The notes beneath the pieces are model-generated. The model was not told where the DNA came from and did not search any database. It saw only the letters and a list, made by a program, of their open reading frames with translations. Positions 18,759 through 27,882 of a DNA stretch of 64,000 bases are shown here, one piece after another. Position 1 is the stretch's first letter; each line of letters opens with the position of its first letter. A program made the position numbers and the translations under genes. Origin of the DNA: Gammaproteobacteria bacterium (GTDB lineage Bacteria; Pseudomonadota; Gammaproteobacteria; Pseudomonadales; Pseudohongiellaceae); contig JAQWZF010000026.1 of assembly GCA_029253585.1 (NCBI GenBank), positions 1 to 64,000 on the forward strand, given 5' to 3'.

Positions 18759-19223
18759 ATGCATAGAAAAACACTCGGCTTGCACAAAGACGAGGAAGGC
18801 GACGGGGTAGCCGAGCTCGAATGCTTTCACGATCAACATGTACGCCACAATCCACCCTTCTTCAATCGATCCTGGACGACTACAGACAAGGGACGAGAGT
18901 CGATGCTTGGCCAGCCTATAGAATGTGGACGATGTCTACAGCTGGAATGGCCTGAGGGTCTTGAATCGCTGCGCTGCACGCCTCGGTTTGACGAGAGCTC
19001 TATACCTAGAGGCCTGCAAAAGGATCATTCAACCAAGGCCGGTGTTTGGGGCCTGATCCATGTGGTGTCGGGGCAGCTACGCTATGTGTGTCAGACACCG
19101 GTCGAGCGTGAGATGTTACTCGATGCAGACAGCAAAGGGATCATACCCCCCGGCCTGCTCCACGATGTTGAGGCTCAGGGTGATGTTTGTTTCTACGTGG
19201 AATTTTTTACGAGGCCTGGCTAG
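18759..19223 (+). CDS. DUF3565-DUF1971 fusion protein
   Basis: The 154-residue protein joins two small families. Residues about 8-62 match DUF3565 (GDGVAELECFHDQHVRHNPP, FNRSW, GQPIECGRC), with conserved Cys and His residues that could bind a metal. Residues about 65-152 match DUF1971, a cupin-like fold seen in YeaR/TehB-related proteins (TPRFDESSIPRGLQKDHSTK, GVWGLIHVVSGQLRYV, PPGLLHDVEAQGDVCFYVEF). YeaR-like proteins are linked to nitrate and tellurite responses in enteric bacteria; no such context is visible here. There is no signal peptide. GGGAAG lies before the ATG. It converges with nnrD with a 3-bp gap. Confidence 0.8.
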   Translation: MHRKTLGLHKDEEGDGVAELECFHDQHVRHNPPFFNRSWTTTDKGRESMLGQPIECGRCLQLEWPEGLESLRCTPRFDESSIPRGLQKDHSTKAGVWGLIHVVSGQLRYVCQTPVEREMLLDADSKGIIPPGLLHDVEAQGDVCFYVEFFTRPG

Positions 19224-19226
19224 CAA

Positions 19227-20804
19227 CTAGCGCGACGGGTTCACCAACTGGCGGATGAATGGCATCAGGTCCGTCGCCGCCATGCCGCGCTGACCTTGCG
19301 CCTGCATAGAAAGATCCGCTGCCTCGCCGTGAATACATACGCCGGCGCAGAGACTGTCGCCAAGCGAATGCCCCTGAGCTACCAGAGAACCTACGATCCC
19401 GCTCAGCACATCGCCCATGCCACCGGTTGCCATGCCCGCATTACCCTCGCTGCAGAGGAAGACGCTTTGCCGGGAGTTCGCGGCACTGCAGATCAAGCTG
19501 CCACTTCCCTTTAACAGACAGGCGCCGCCCCAGATTCTGTTAAGCTCGCGCACCGCCGCGAAGCGATCATCTTGCACCGCACTGGCAGAAGTATTAAGCA
19601 GTGCAGCGGCTTCCCCGGGATGCGGGGTAAGTATCCAGTTGTCCCTTTTGATGCCAGTGCCGTGCTTAGCCGTTCCCTGTTGGTGTTTCTCGGCCAGAAG
19701 CTGCAGGGCATCGGCATCGACTATCAATGGTGTGCCCACTGTGATCTGACTCGACAGCGCTCTTTGCAATAAACCCCGCGACCAGTCGCTGCGTCCCAGA
19801 CCGGGCCCGACGACGATTACCGTGGCTCTTGCCAGTAGCCCATCGATGTTCGCGTGTTCATCTTCCGTGCCCAGCACCATAACCTCGGGCCGTCTGGCTA
19901 GCAGCGCTGGCCGATGCGCAGAGCGAGTGATTAAGCTTACCAGGCCTGCGCCAGTTCGCAGCGCCGCTTCGGCAGCCATGATCATCGCTCCACCGAAAAC
20001 AGAGTCGCCACCGATGACGAGCACATGGCCGTGAGTTCCTTTGTGGGAAGAAACCGCGCGCGGCAATAGCAGCGCACTGGTCGAATTAATATCTATGCGC
20101 TGAGCGCTTGGCTGCTCCGATGAATCACTGATGAACACTCGATCCGGTACGTCCAGGTCGTGATAGATCAACTCGCCCACATAGTCACCGGCCTGATTGG
20201 TGAGCAGGCCCTGCTTTAAGCCAACAAACGTAACCGTAGTATCCGCTTTTACCGCAACACCCAGACACCTGCCCGAGTCGGCACTAAGACCGGAGGGAAT
20301 ATCGATCGCGAGCACTGGTCGCTGTGCGCCATTGATGAAGTTAATCGCCCTCGCATAATCGCCGCCGACCTCCCTATCTAATCCGGTGCCTAGCAAGGCA
20401 TCGACGAGAACCGGGTGCGCGTGATCCTTTTCATGCTCCAAGTCGATAGCGGCGAAGGCGGTCATCAATACTTGCCGCTCTAGCGCCCACTGCCAGGCTT
20501 GTCGCGCATCGCCGGTTAATTTTTCCGGGTCTGAGAGCTGAATCACTTCCACGCTTAGTCCCTGCTCTTTCGCCAGGGCTGCTAGCAGATAACCGTCACC
20601 GGCATTGTTGCCCGACCCTGCGAATACCTGAACATGGCGCGTCTGCGGCCAATTCTCCATAAGCGCATCGAAGGCGACCGATGCCGCGGTTTGCATTAGC
20701 GTGAAGCCGGGGATATCAAATTGCTCGATCGCAATCTTATCCAGCTGACGAACCTGCTCTGCAGTGTAGAGATCACGTGGCAGCCTGTTGAGATAATCGG
20801 TCAT
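19227..20804 (-). CDS. nnrD: Bifunctional NAD(P)H-hydrate repair enzyme
   Basis: This enzyme repairs hydrated NAD(P)H. The N-terminal YjeF_N epimerase domain (about 1-220: YTAEQVRQLDKIAIEQF, GSGNNAGDGYLLA, ALLGTGLDREVGG, IDIPSGLSADSG) interconverts R and S forms. The C-terminal ribokinase-like dehydratase domain (about 235-525: SSHKGTHGHVLVIGGD, LTPHPGEAAALL, GNAGMATGGMGDVLSGI) removes water using ADP or ATP. At 525 residues it is slightly longer than typical. Its start lies 2 bp after the MarR stop, so the two are likely one transcript. In relatives nnrD adjoins tsaE; here 2.3 kb of accessory sequence separates them. Confidence 0.95.
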   Translation of the reverse strand: MTDYLNRLPRDLYTAEQVRQLDKIAIEQFDIPGFTLMQTAASVAFDALMENWPQTRHVQVFAGSGNNAGDGYLLAALAKEQGLSVEVIQLSDPEKLTGDARQAWQWALERQVLMTAFAAIDLEHEKDHAHPVLVDALLGTGLDREVGGDYARAINFINGAQRPVLAIDIPSGLSADSGRCLGVAVKADTTVTFVGLKQGLLTNQAGDYVGELIYHDLDVPDRVFISDSSEQPSAQRIDINSTSALLLPRAVSSHKGTHGHVLVIGGDSVFGGAMIMAAEAALRTGAGLVSLITRSAHRPALLARRPEVMVLGTEDEHANIDGLLARATVIVVGPGLGRSDWSRGLLQRALSSQITVGTPLIVDADALQLLAEKHQQGTAKHGTGIKRDNWILTPHPGEAAALLNTSASAVQDDRFAAVRELNRIWGGACLLKGSGSLICSAANSRQSVFLCSEGNAGMATGGMGDVLSGIVGSLVAQGHSLGDSLCAGVCIHGEAADLSMQAQGQRGMAATDLMPFIRQLVNPSR

Positions 20805-20806
20805 GG

Positions 20807-21247
20807 CTACTTATCGAATTTCTGAATGAGGCGATGGACGAGACGCAGGCCGGCATCCAGGTCTTCGATGGGAATATCTTCGGTGTTACGTATAGCCCAG
20901 GGATCCTGAACATCACGTAGTGCCTGATAGGCGGTCTTGCCCTCTTCGGTTAGCACTACCAACACCGAGCGTTTATGCTTGGGATTGGTTTGGTAGGAGA
21001 GCAGGCCGTCGGTAACCATGACATCGGTAATACGCTGCACGGCCTGTCGCGACTGCCCCAGCACTCTTGCGATACCCGGCACGGTGAGGCCCGAATTGGA
21101 GAGTGCGATAACGCCGATAACCTTCCACCTAGCGCTGGTCAGCCCCAGAGCCTCGGTCATATCATCTCCTTCCGATATTAAGAGTCCGTTCAGCCTAAAT
21201 AAGGACAATACAAGGTCAAGAAACAGCATACGCTTAGGGGAATGCAC
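20807..21247 (-). CDS. MarR-family transcriptional regulator
   Basis: The winged-helix core is clear: LGLTSARWKVIGVIALSNSG, LTVPGIARVLGQSRQAVQRITDVMV (recognition helix), GLLSYQTNPKHKRSVLVVLTEEG (wing). The GTG at 21247 is chosen because GAGGA stands seven bases upstream; it gives 146 residues. A further upstream GTG at 21286 has its purine run almost abutting the codon, and an ATG at 21229 lacks a good site. MarR proteins bind palindromic DNA as dimers and respond to small phenolic or oxidant ligands. Target genes are unknown; nnrD directly downstream is the obvious candidate. Confidence 0.85.
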   Translation of the reverse strand: MHSPKRMLFLDLVLSLFRLNGLLISEGDDMTEALGLTSARWKVIGVIALSNSGLTVPGIARVLGQSRQAVQRITDVMVTDGLLSYQTNPKHKRSVLVVLTEEGKTAYQALRDVQDPWAIRNTEDIPIEDLDAGLRLVHRLIQKFDK

Positions 21248-21503
21248 TGGGTTTTCCTCGAAATTCCATCTAGTGGGGAGATGCACTCCTCTCTAGATGA
21301 CAACGGCATTTGAAATGGAACGACCTATGTCAGCATGTTGTCATTTGACACTGAATCCCAAGCGCAGTCAATTGTTGAATGACTCTATAGATCCGATAAC
21401 AGCTAACATAGAACTATCGCCCCAAAAATTGCGACTTGAATAGCAGAGCAGGATTTATTAAACGGCCATACTGGCCAGGCGCCCTCTTTATAAGGACAGC
21501 ATC

Positions 21504-22301
21504 ATGAATAAACTATTATCACTCTCTCTCGCAGCGGCTGCCGCTGCCTCGCTCTCCAGCTTCAGCCAGACTAGCCTGGCGCAGGCACAACTATCCGGCA
21601 CCCCCGACGAACTGCGCGAGTTTCTGCACCCAAGGCCGAACACGTTGAATATCAACGGCGAGGCCGAACTTACGGCCTATAAAGATGTGGCGAAGATAAG
21701 CCTGATGGTCACCACCGAGGAACGCACCCTCAGCCGGGCAATGGAAGTGAACCAGGCGTTGCGACTCGAACTGATTCAAGAGTTTCTGGCCGCCGGCATT
21801 CCCCAGGCAGACATTAACAATTCCAAGTTCTCCAGCTCACCACAGTTCGGCCTGTTCGGTCGCAATCCGAATAGCTTCGAAGTGTCCGCGCGCATGGAAG
21901 TCGAGGTCAGCAGTGAGGAACACCTGCAGTTGCTGGCCGCCGCGGCAGATGAGCACGGTGAGGTTGATTTTGAGAGCACCGAGTTCGAGCACAGCGAGGA
22001 AGACGCCTTCGAACAGCAGGTCAAGGAAACCGCCTTGCAGGATGTGATGGCGCAGAAGGCCTACTACGAGAGCAGCCTCGGTCTGGAGCTGAAGGCGGTA
22101 AACTTTTTCTATGGCGGCATCCGTCAAATGTCTCGTGCCATGCCGAGGGCTGCTATAGCTCAAGAGATGGCGCTGGATGCCAGCGGCGGCAGAGCCAGCT
22201 CGTCTGAAGCCATGTCAGCCCCTACTGTTGCCCCAACATTCGATGAAGTAGAATATCAGACCAACATTACAGTGGTATTCGAAATCATCAATGAGAATTA
22301 G
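21504..22301 (+). CDS. Periplasmic SIMPL (DUF541) domain protein
   Basis: The 265-residue protein has an Ala-rich signal peptide (about 1-28, cleavage near LAQA-QLSG) and a SIMPL/DUF541 domain (about 48-255). Recognisable are LNINGEAELTAYKDVAKISL, VTTEERTLSRAMEVNQALR, the conserved IPQADINNSKFSSSPQF and the closing YQTNITVVFEI. DUF541 proteins are periplasmic or outer-membrane associated and tied to stress resistance; biochemical role is unknown. AAGGA lies eight bases upstream. It overlaps the next gene by 11 bp, indicating an operon of two. Confidence 0.85.
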   Translation: MNKLLSLSLAAAAAASLSSFSQTSLAQAQLSGTPDELREFLHPRPNTLNINGEAELTAYKDVAKISLMVTTEERTLSRAMEVNQALRLELIQEFLAAGIPQADINNSKFSSSPQFGLFGRNPNSFEVSARMEVEVSSEEHLQLLAAAADEHGEVDFESTEFEHSEEDAFEQQVKETALQDVMAQKAYYESSLGLELKAVNFFYGGIRQMSRAMPRAAIAQEMALDASGGRASSSEAMSAPTVAPTFDEVEYQTNITVVFEIINEN

Positions 22302-22821
22302 CGGCCTAGGCCTACTTTGTCTTTTACTTGTTAGCCCGGCTGTTGGCGCCGATGCGATTCGCGACGCCAACAGACTACTGCGCGCGAGCAATGTCGCTAG
22401 CCAGTTTGAATCGATGACGCTGCTACAGACGCAAAACATCATTCGCACCTATAGCAGCATAGTGGCAATGTCGGCCGACATTGAATTGCCGCAATGGATC
22501 AAACTAGAAATAGCAAAATGCTATGAACAGGCTTTCGCTTGGGAGAAATTCGAAGAGGGAATCGCACAGATCTTTCTGGAGAATTTCAGTACAGACGAAA
22601 TGAATATGCTGATTGATTTCTATCGCAGTGAAGGCTTACCGCCAGCCGAAATAGAAAATTTCAAGGCAGCGATCGCCAAGGGTGAGGAGATTCAGCAGCT
22701 AAGCGCAGACTACATCTTTAACCACAGTGAAGGCTGTGCCAAGCACGATATCGATCTCATACTCGGCTTCCTTGCCAAGGCGCAACAAAGACCAGACAGC
22801 ATTCTTAACACCGAACACTGA
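22291..22821 (+). CDS. Exported DUF2059-like protein
   Basis: The 176-residue product has a signal peptide (about 1-20, ending VGADA) and an all-helical remainder. The block FEEGIAQIFLENFSTDEMNMLIDFYRSEGL resembles DUF2059, where a similar 'F-T-x-E-E-L-x-x-L-x-x-F-Y' helix precedes the end of the domain. The start lies inside the last codons of the SIMPL gene, so both are probably co-translated in the periplasmic-protein operon. No catalytic motif is seen. It converges with the DUF6351 gene. Confidence 0.7.
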   Translation: MRISGLGLLCLLLVSPAVGADAIRDANRLLRASNVASQFESMTLLQTQNIIRTYSSIVAMSADIELPQWIKLEIAKCYEQAFAWEKFEEGIAQIFLENFSTDEMNMLIDFYRSEGLPPAEIENFKAAIAKGEEIQQLSADYIFNHSEGCAKHDIDLILGFLAKAQQRPDSILNTEH

Positions 22822-22837
22822 CTCTAGCCTGCTTAGA

Positions 22838-25060
22838 CTAGTAACGATTCTCCGGCGCCGGTCCATAGGACAGCCAGGTCCTGTTCACCTGTTGATGGAC
22901 ACCCGGTTTACTCCAGTCACATACGCCTAAGGGGAAGACCGCCTCCAGGCGTCGCTTCTCTTCATCGGTGAATGCCACGGTGTAATCCGCATAGTCGATA
23001 GGCTTCAACTGACACTTCAGGATATCGTTGCTGAGCGGACCTCCCGCTACCAGACGCATTCCCGCATGCGGAGGGTACAAGCTGTTGCAGGCGCCAGCCG
23101 TATTATCGAAAATACTCTCCGTGTCGAAATTTGGTTCTTCGACGATGCGCTCTCCGTTAGGAGCAATGCAATCATTCTGCAGATCAACAGGTTTAGCGCG
23201 CACGATCTTGTCCAAGCGGGAAAGTGTTGAGGTATCCGCCTGAATATTCGCTAACCACTGATCCATCAGCGCAAGATTGTCTTCATCGATATTCTGTTCT
23301 CGAGAGTGGCGACGCGTTATGAAATTTCCCGCGTGGCCATTGTCACGCTCGAGTCGTGCCCGAGTCACAAAAGAATAGACACTAGCATGGAAGTTACCGA
23401 TATCATCTAAGTAGACACGATCATCGAGAATGGGCACCTGTGACAGGCCAGCACCGCCGCTGGTGACTCGGCCGGTCTCGTAGACGATGCGCAGCGCATC
23501 GTCATCGGCGATCGTTCGCTGCGGCCTCGAATTGACATCGATATCCCAGCCGCCAATCTTCTCGTTCAAATCGAGGAATAAGTCCTTGTCGATTTTCCCC
23601 GCATTCAGGGCGAGCAATCCGTACTGCACGCCGACATTGTCGTGAGGAGACTTGGCAAATTGCCTCTGCGTTTCTACCTCGGGATAGTTTTTCTCTCCAA
23701 ATATATTACGCATGCCATCATATATAGAGCACCTGGCGCCTTCTGGATTTGTCAGCGGATGATAACGAGCTGCCTCAGGAATCTGTGAAGAACAGTCATC
23801 GGGCCCAACACGCTTCGGCCTGTCACCAAGGGATTCATCGCAGACTGACCACATGGACCAACCGCCGAGAATCGCTTTAGTCTCATCTGACAGTTCCTTT
23901 GCCGGATCGTTGGCATAGCTGCGCAGCAGGCTCGCGCACTCCTGCGCATCGGTGAAGTAACTCACGGCATCGGCAAAGGTAAGGCTTGGCATCAGGCCAT
24001 CGAGAATTCCTGGATAGGCGCCAGCGATGAGCAGCTGTTGCATCGCACCGCCAGAACCGCCATTGCCGATCGTATAACGCGGCTCACCGTAGGACTCGAT
24101 GAAATGCTCTTTTACCATCATCGCAGTTTCTGCCGAGAGCACATCGTTACATCCGCCCTGGGCATTCACGTTCAAAGTAGACGACGCCACCGCATAACCC
24201 TTACTCAACATGTCCCGCCTTAGCACGCCTCCTGTCGAATTGCCCTGAAAGTATCCTGCCTCGCATCCACCCCCGAAGGTGTAGACTAGTCGTCCGTTCC
24301 ATTGCCGCGAGGGAGTAAGCACGCTAGGCGCAGCAGAAGATGGATCATGCAAGATGGCGATCTGATAGATGGCGCGATTAATAGTGCCGGTTTCGATGCG
24401 CACTATAAAAGGGACTTCGACTTCTTCAATCGTGTTAGTGAAGGCCATGTCCTGAGGTCGAAGCTGCAGCTCTGTTAGCGGCTTGAACCCGGCATCGGTG
24501 TCTGTCGATTGATATACATAGTCGACGCGCGTTACTAGGGAGCAGTCGCTATCGATTGCCCTATCGTCTATATATTCGCCGTTGCCGATAGCGAATCGGC
24601 GCTTCTGCCCATCTCTGTCCACCGCAAGATCAGCCAAGCAGAAGTAAGGACTCTGTTGCTCGCCCGAAAATATTGGGCCGCTGCGGGGATAGTTCACCAC
24701 CTCCAGTTCGGCCGAGCGCTCTCCAGATAGAACAGAGATAGTGGCATTTCCCTGAGGGAGGCCTTCTACGAGGGCTTGATAGCGGTTTAACTGGGCAGAT
24801 TCTTCCAGAGCCGCTAGTGAGGCTGTTATCGCCTTTCCATCGACCTGCAGCTGCAGCTCACTCGCCATCGAACTACTGTTAATCTCCACGAGAATATCGC
24901 CGCCGCTTATTAGATGAGATTGGTTGGACACCGGCCTGATACTGAGAACCTGAGTCACTGCTGGAACATTGTTATCAGGCGAGCAGGCGGCGAGAATAGC
25001 CAAGGAGGCGGCAACTGTCATACGTAAAATGGCTGTTGAGCGGGTGTGGAAATTAAGCAT
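22838..25060 (-). CDS. DUF6351 lipoprotein, alpha/beta-hydrolase-like
   Basis: The 740-residue protein has a lipoprotein signal with lipobox ILAAC near residue 26. The mature part opens with a beta domain (VLSIRPVSNQSHLISGGDIL, then GPIFSGEQQSPYFC) and a hydrolase-like domain: NGRLVYTFGGGCEAGYFQG, KGYAVASSTLNVNAQGG, SAETAMMVKEHFIESYG, and a nucleophile-type IGNGGSGGAMQQ. This arrangement matches DUF6351, found in proteobacteria and actinobacteria and loosely related to tannase/feruloyl-esterase-like hydrolases. Substrate is unknown. It faces away from aceE across a 116-bp divergent region. Confidence 0.8.
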   Translation of the reverse strand: MLNFHTRSTAILRMTVAASLAILAACSPDNNVPAVTQVLSIRPVSNQSHLISGGDILVEINSSSMASELQLQVDGKAITASLAALEESAQLNRYQALVEGLPQGNATISVLSGERSAELEVVNYPRSGPIFSGEQQSPYFCLADLAVDRDGQKRRFAIGNGEYIDDRAIDSDCSLVTRVDYVYQSTDTDAGFKPLTELQLRPQDMAFTNTIEEVEVPFIVRIETGTINRAIYQIAILHDPSSAAPSVLTPSRQWNGRLVYTFGGGCEAGYFQGNSTGGVLRRDMLSKGYAVASSTLNVNAQGGCNDVLSAETAMMVKEHFIESYGEPRYTIGNGGSGGAMQQLLIAGAYPGILDGLMPSLTFADAVSYFTDAQECASLLRSYANDPAKELSDETKAILGGWSMWSVCDESLGDRPKRVGPDDCSSQIPEAARYHPLTNPEGARCSIYDGMRNIFGEKNYPEVETQRQFAKSPHDNVGVQYGLLALNAGKIDKDLFLDLNEKIGGWDIDVNSRPQRTIADDDALRIVYETGRVTSGGAGLSQVPILDDRVYLDDIGNFHASVYSFVTRARLERDNGHAGNFITRRHSREQNIDEDNLALMDQWLANIQADTSTLSRLDKIVRAKPVDLQNDCIAPNGERIVEEPNFDTESIFDNTAGACNSLYPPHAGMRLVAGGPLSNDILKCQLKPIDYADYTVAFTDEEKRRLEAVFPLGVCDWSKPGVHQQVNRTWLSYGPAPENRY

Positions 25061-25176
25061 TTGATGACCCCGATTTGGTGTTAGTCTTGTTGTGTAGTTT
25101 TGTATCTATTAACTAGGGACAGGCTGCCGCAATAGCCCCGCCCTCTTGATGATTTGAACTGTACCATTGCGCAAAT

Positions 25177-27849
25177 ATGAATAACAAATCGGCACCGCAA
25201 ACCGGCATAGAAGCTGATATCTCCGAGTGGCTGGAGGCGCTGGAGAATATCCGTGATTGCTATGGTGACGGCGGTGTTAAGACGCTATTAGACGATTTGA
25301 ATGAATGGAGTCGCAATCGGAATATTCCGCTTTCCGAAGACCAATTCAATTCCCCCTATCTCAATACCATTGAGGTCTCCACTGAGCCTGACTATCCCGG
25401 TGACATCGATCTCGAGAAGTCCATCGAGAATATACTGCGCTGGAATGCCATGGCCATGGTACTGCAAGGACAGGATTCGGGCGCTGGCGTAGGCGGTCAT
25501 ATAGCGACCTACGCCTCGGCTGCGACCATGATGGAGGTTGGCTTCAACCATATCTTCCGCAAGCGCTCGGCGAACTACGGTGGCGACTTGATCATTCCCC
25601 AGCCGCATACCTCACCTGGTGTCTACGCTCGCTCCTGGCTCGAGGGCAGGCTGGACACTGCGCAACTCGAAAACTATCGACGCGAATTACAGCCTCATGC
25701 GGGGCTCACCTCCTACCCTCACCCCCACTCCATGCCTGACTACTGGCAGGTGGCGAATGCCTCGATGGGGCTCTCCACCCCTACGGCTATCTATCAGGCG
25801 CGCTTTGCCAAGTATCTGGAGAACAGAGGATTAAAAGCCAAGAAGGGTGGCAAGGTCTGGTGCTTCATAGGAGATGGCGAAACCGATGAGCCGGAAGTCC
25901 TGGGCAGCATAAACATCGCCGCCAGGGAAAAGCTGGACAACCTCGTTCTGGTGGTAAATTGCAATCTGCAGAGACTGGATGGACCGGTGCGCGGTAACGG
26001 GAAGATAATTCAGGAGCTAGAGGCATCGTTTAAAGGATCGGGCTGGAATGTCATCAAGGTGATCTGGGGTTCGGGCTGGGACAGACTGCTCGATGAGGAT
26101 AACGATGGCAACCTGCGCAAGCGCATGGAGGAATGCGTAGATGGCGACTACCAACGTTACTCGATTCTGCCTGGCGAACATCAGCGAGAACATTGGGTTG
26201 ATGGCAATCCCCAGCTCGAGGCGATGATGAACTCGTTGAATGACGAGGAGGTGAAACAGATAAAGCGCGGCGGTCAGGATGTTAAGAAGATCTACGCCGC
26301 CTTCGACGCCGCCGCAAAATGTGGTGACAAGCCCACCGTGGTTCTGGTCAAGACAGTGAAGGGCGATGGCATCATCGGCGCCGAGGGCAGCAATACAGTC
26401 CATCAGAAGAAAAATCTCGACAGCGAGCAGCGCCTGCAGATAGCGAAGAGTTTTGGCATCCCACTCGATGAGGATGCGATACGCCGTGCCGAATTTTACA
26501 AGCCGGATGCCGATAGCGCTGAGATTGGGTACCTGAAGGCGCGACGGGAAGCCCTGGGCGGCCCGATACCGGTTCGCGAAACTGAATGCGCCAAGCTCTC
26601 GCCTCCCCCATTAGAATCTTTTAAAACGCTCACCGATGGCTCCAGCACTAGAGTCCAGTCTACGACTATGGCATTGGTTCGAGTTCTTTCGGTGCTGCTA
26701 CGCGAGAAGTCTCTGAACAAATACATCGTTCCCATCGTTCCCGATGAAGCCCGAACATTTGGCTTGGAGGCCTTGTTCAAGATTGCCGGTATTTTTTCCT
26801 TGCAGGGTCAACACTACACGCCGGTTGATGCAGATACTTTGCTTGCCTATCGCGAGGCGGAAGATGGGCAGATACTGCAGGAAGGCATTTGTGAAACCGG
26901 TGCGCTCGCCTCATTCCTCGCGGCCGGAACCGCCTACTCCATTCACGGCCTGCCGATGATTCCGTTTTACTTCTTCTATTCGATCTTCGGTTTTCAGCGC
27001 GTGGGCGACATGATCTGGACCTGTGGCGATATGTTGTGCCGCGGCTTTCTTATTGGCGGGACCGCTGGTAGAACGACCTTAAATGGCGAAGGCATTCAAC
27101 ATCAAGATGGTCATTCCCAGATTCTTGCGAATACCTACCCTAACCTGAAGAGTTATGACCCTGCCTTCGCCTATGAGTTGGTAATAATAGTCCGAGAAGG
27201 CATTCGTCGCATGTACGAGCAGCAGGAAAATATCTTCTACTACCTGACCGCCTACAATGAAAACTACCTGATGCCTGCCATGCCGAAGACAAAAGATATC
27301 GCGCAGAAGATCGTAGCCGGAGGCTATCTGCTGAGTAGCACGAAGAAAACAAGTGAGAGCGAAATTCACCTTCTGGGTAGCGGCTCGATAATGCAACAGG
27401 TTCTGAACGCGAGAGACCTGCTAGAAGAAAAAGGCTTTGCCGTTTCGGTATGGAGTATCACCAGCTACAACGAACTACTGCGAGACGCAGAGCAATGCGA
27501 GCGCGAAAACCGGCTGCACCCTTTCGCGAAAGCCGTGACTCCCTATATAGAAAAACTCTTTAAGACCACTAGCGGCAGCTACGTTGCCGCAAGCGATTAT
27601 ATGAAGATCTTCGCCAACAGCATCGCCCCCTGGATGCCTGGACAATTTACGGCACTGGGTACAGATGGCTACGGATTGAGCGAGTCACGGGCCGACCTGC
27701 GCGAGTATTTCGAGATTAGCCCTGATTATATTTGTCATGCGGCATTGGTGGGTTTGTACAAGCTCGGCGAGCTAGACGCGGCACAGCTGAAGATCCACAT
27801 GAAAGATCTGAAGATCGATCCAGACAAGACGAATCCGATGCATCACTAG
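25177..27849 (+). CDS. aceE: Pyruvate dehydrogenase E1, homodimeric type
   Basis: AceE decarboxylates pyruvate with thiamine diphosphate and passes the acetyl group to the E2 lipoyl domain. The 890 residues match the homodimeric E1 family: GAGVGGHIATYASAATMMEV, the TPP/Mg motif GDGETDEPEVLGS through NCNLQRLDGPVRGN, GAEGSNTVHQKK (active-site His region), IVPDEARTFGLEALF, and GTAGRTTLNGEGIQHQDGHS. No aceF (E2) or lpd (E3) follows; the next gene is on the other strand. This is unusual because aceE is normally first in an aceEF operon. The ribosome-binding site is poor. The genome may carry aceF elsewhere, or this could be a second E1. Confidence 0.95.
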   Translation: MNNKSAPQTGIEADISEWLEALENIRDCYGDGGVKTLLDDLNEWSRNRNIPLSEDQFNSPYLNTIEVSTEPDYPGDIDLEKSIENILRWNAMAMVLQGQDSGAGVGGHIATYASAATMMEVGFNHIFRKRSANYGGDLIIPQPHTSPGVYARSWLEGRLDTAQLENYRRELQPHAGLTSYPHPHSMPDYWQVANASMGLSTPTAIYQARFAKYLENRGLKAKKGGKVWCFIGDGETDEPEVLGSINIAAREKLDNLVLVVNCNLQRLDGPVRGNGKIIQELEASFKGSGWNVIKVIWGSGWDRLLDEDNDGNLRKRMEECVDGDYQRYSILPGEHQREHWVDGNPQLEAMMNSLNDEEVKQIKRGGQDVKKIYAAFDAAAKCGDKPTVVLVKTVKGDGIIGAEGSNTVHQKKNLDSEQRLQIAKSFGIPLDEDAIRRAEFYKPDADSAEIGYLKARREALGGPIPVRETECAKLSPPPLESFKTLTDGSSTRVQSTTMALVRVLSVLLREKSLNKYIVPIVPDEARTFGLEALFKIAGIFSLQGQHYTPVDADTLLAYREAEDGQILQEGICETGALASFLAAGTAYSIHGLPMIPFYFFYSIFGFQRVGDMIWTCGDMLCRGFLIGGTAGRTTLNGEGIQHQDGHSQILANTYPNLKSYDPAFAYELVIIVREGIRRMYEQQENIFYYLTAYNENYLMPAMPKTKDIAQKIVAGGYLLSSTKKTSESEIHLLGSGSIMQQVLNARDLLEEKGFAVSVWSITSYNELLRDAEQCERENRLHPFAKAVTPYIEKLFKTTSGSYVAASDYMKIFANSIAPWMPGQFTALGTDGYGLSESRADLREYFEISPDYICHAALVGLYKLGELDAAQLKIHMKDLKIDPDKTNPMHH

Positions 27850-27882
27850 CGGCGGGTTTCGTCTTCAGATACCGGAAGCGTG

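Noticed and set aside
26017..26403. 128-codon minus-strand frame inside aceE
   Set aside because: Shadow of highly conserved aceE coding sequence with no domain of its own.
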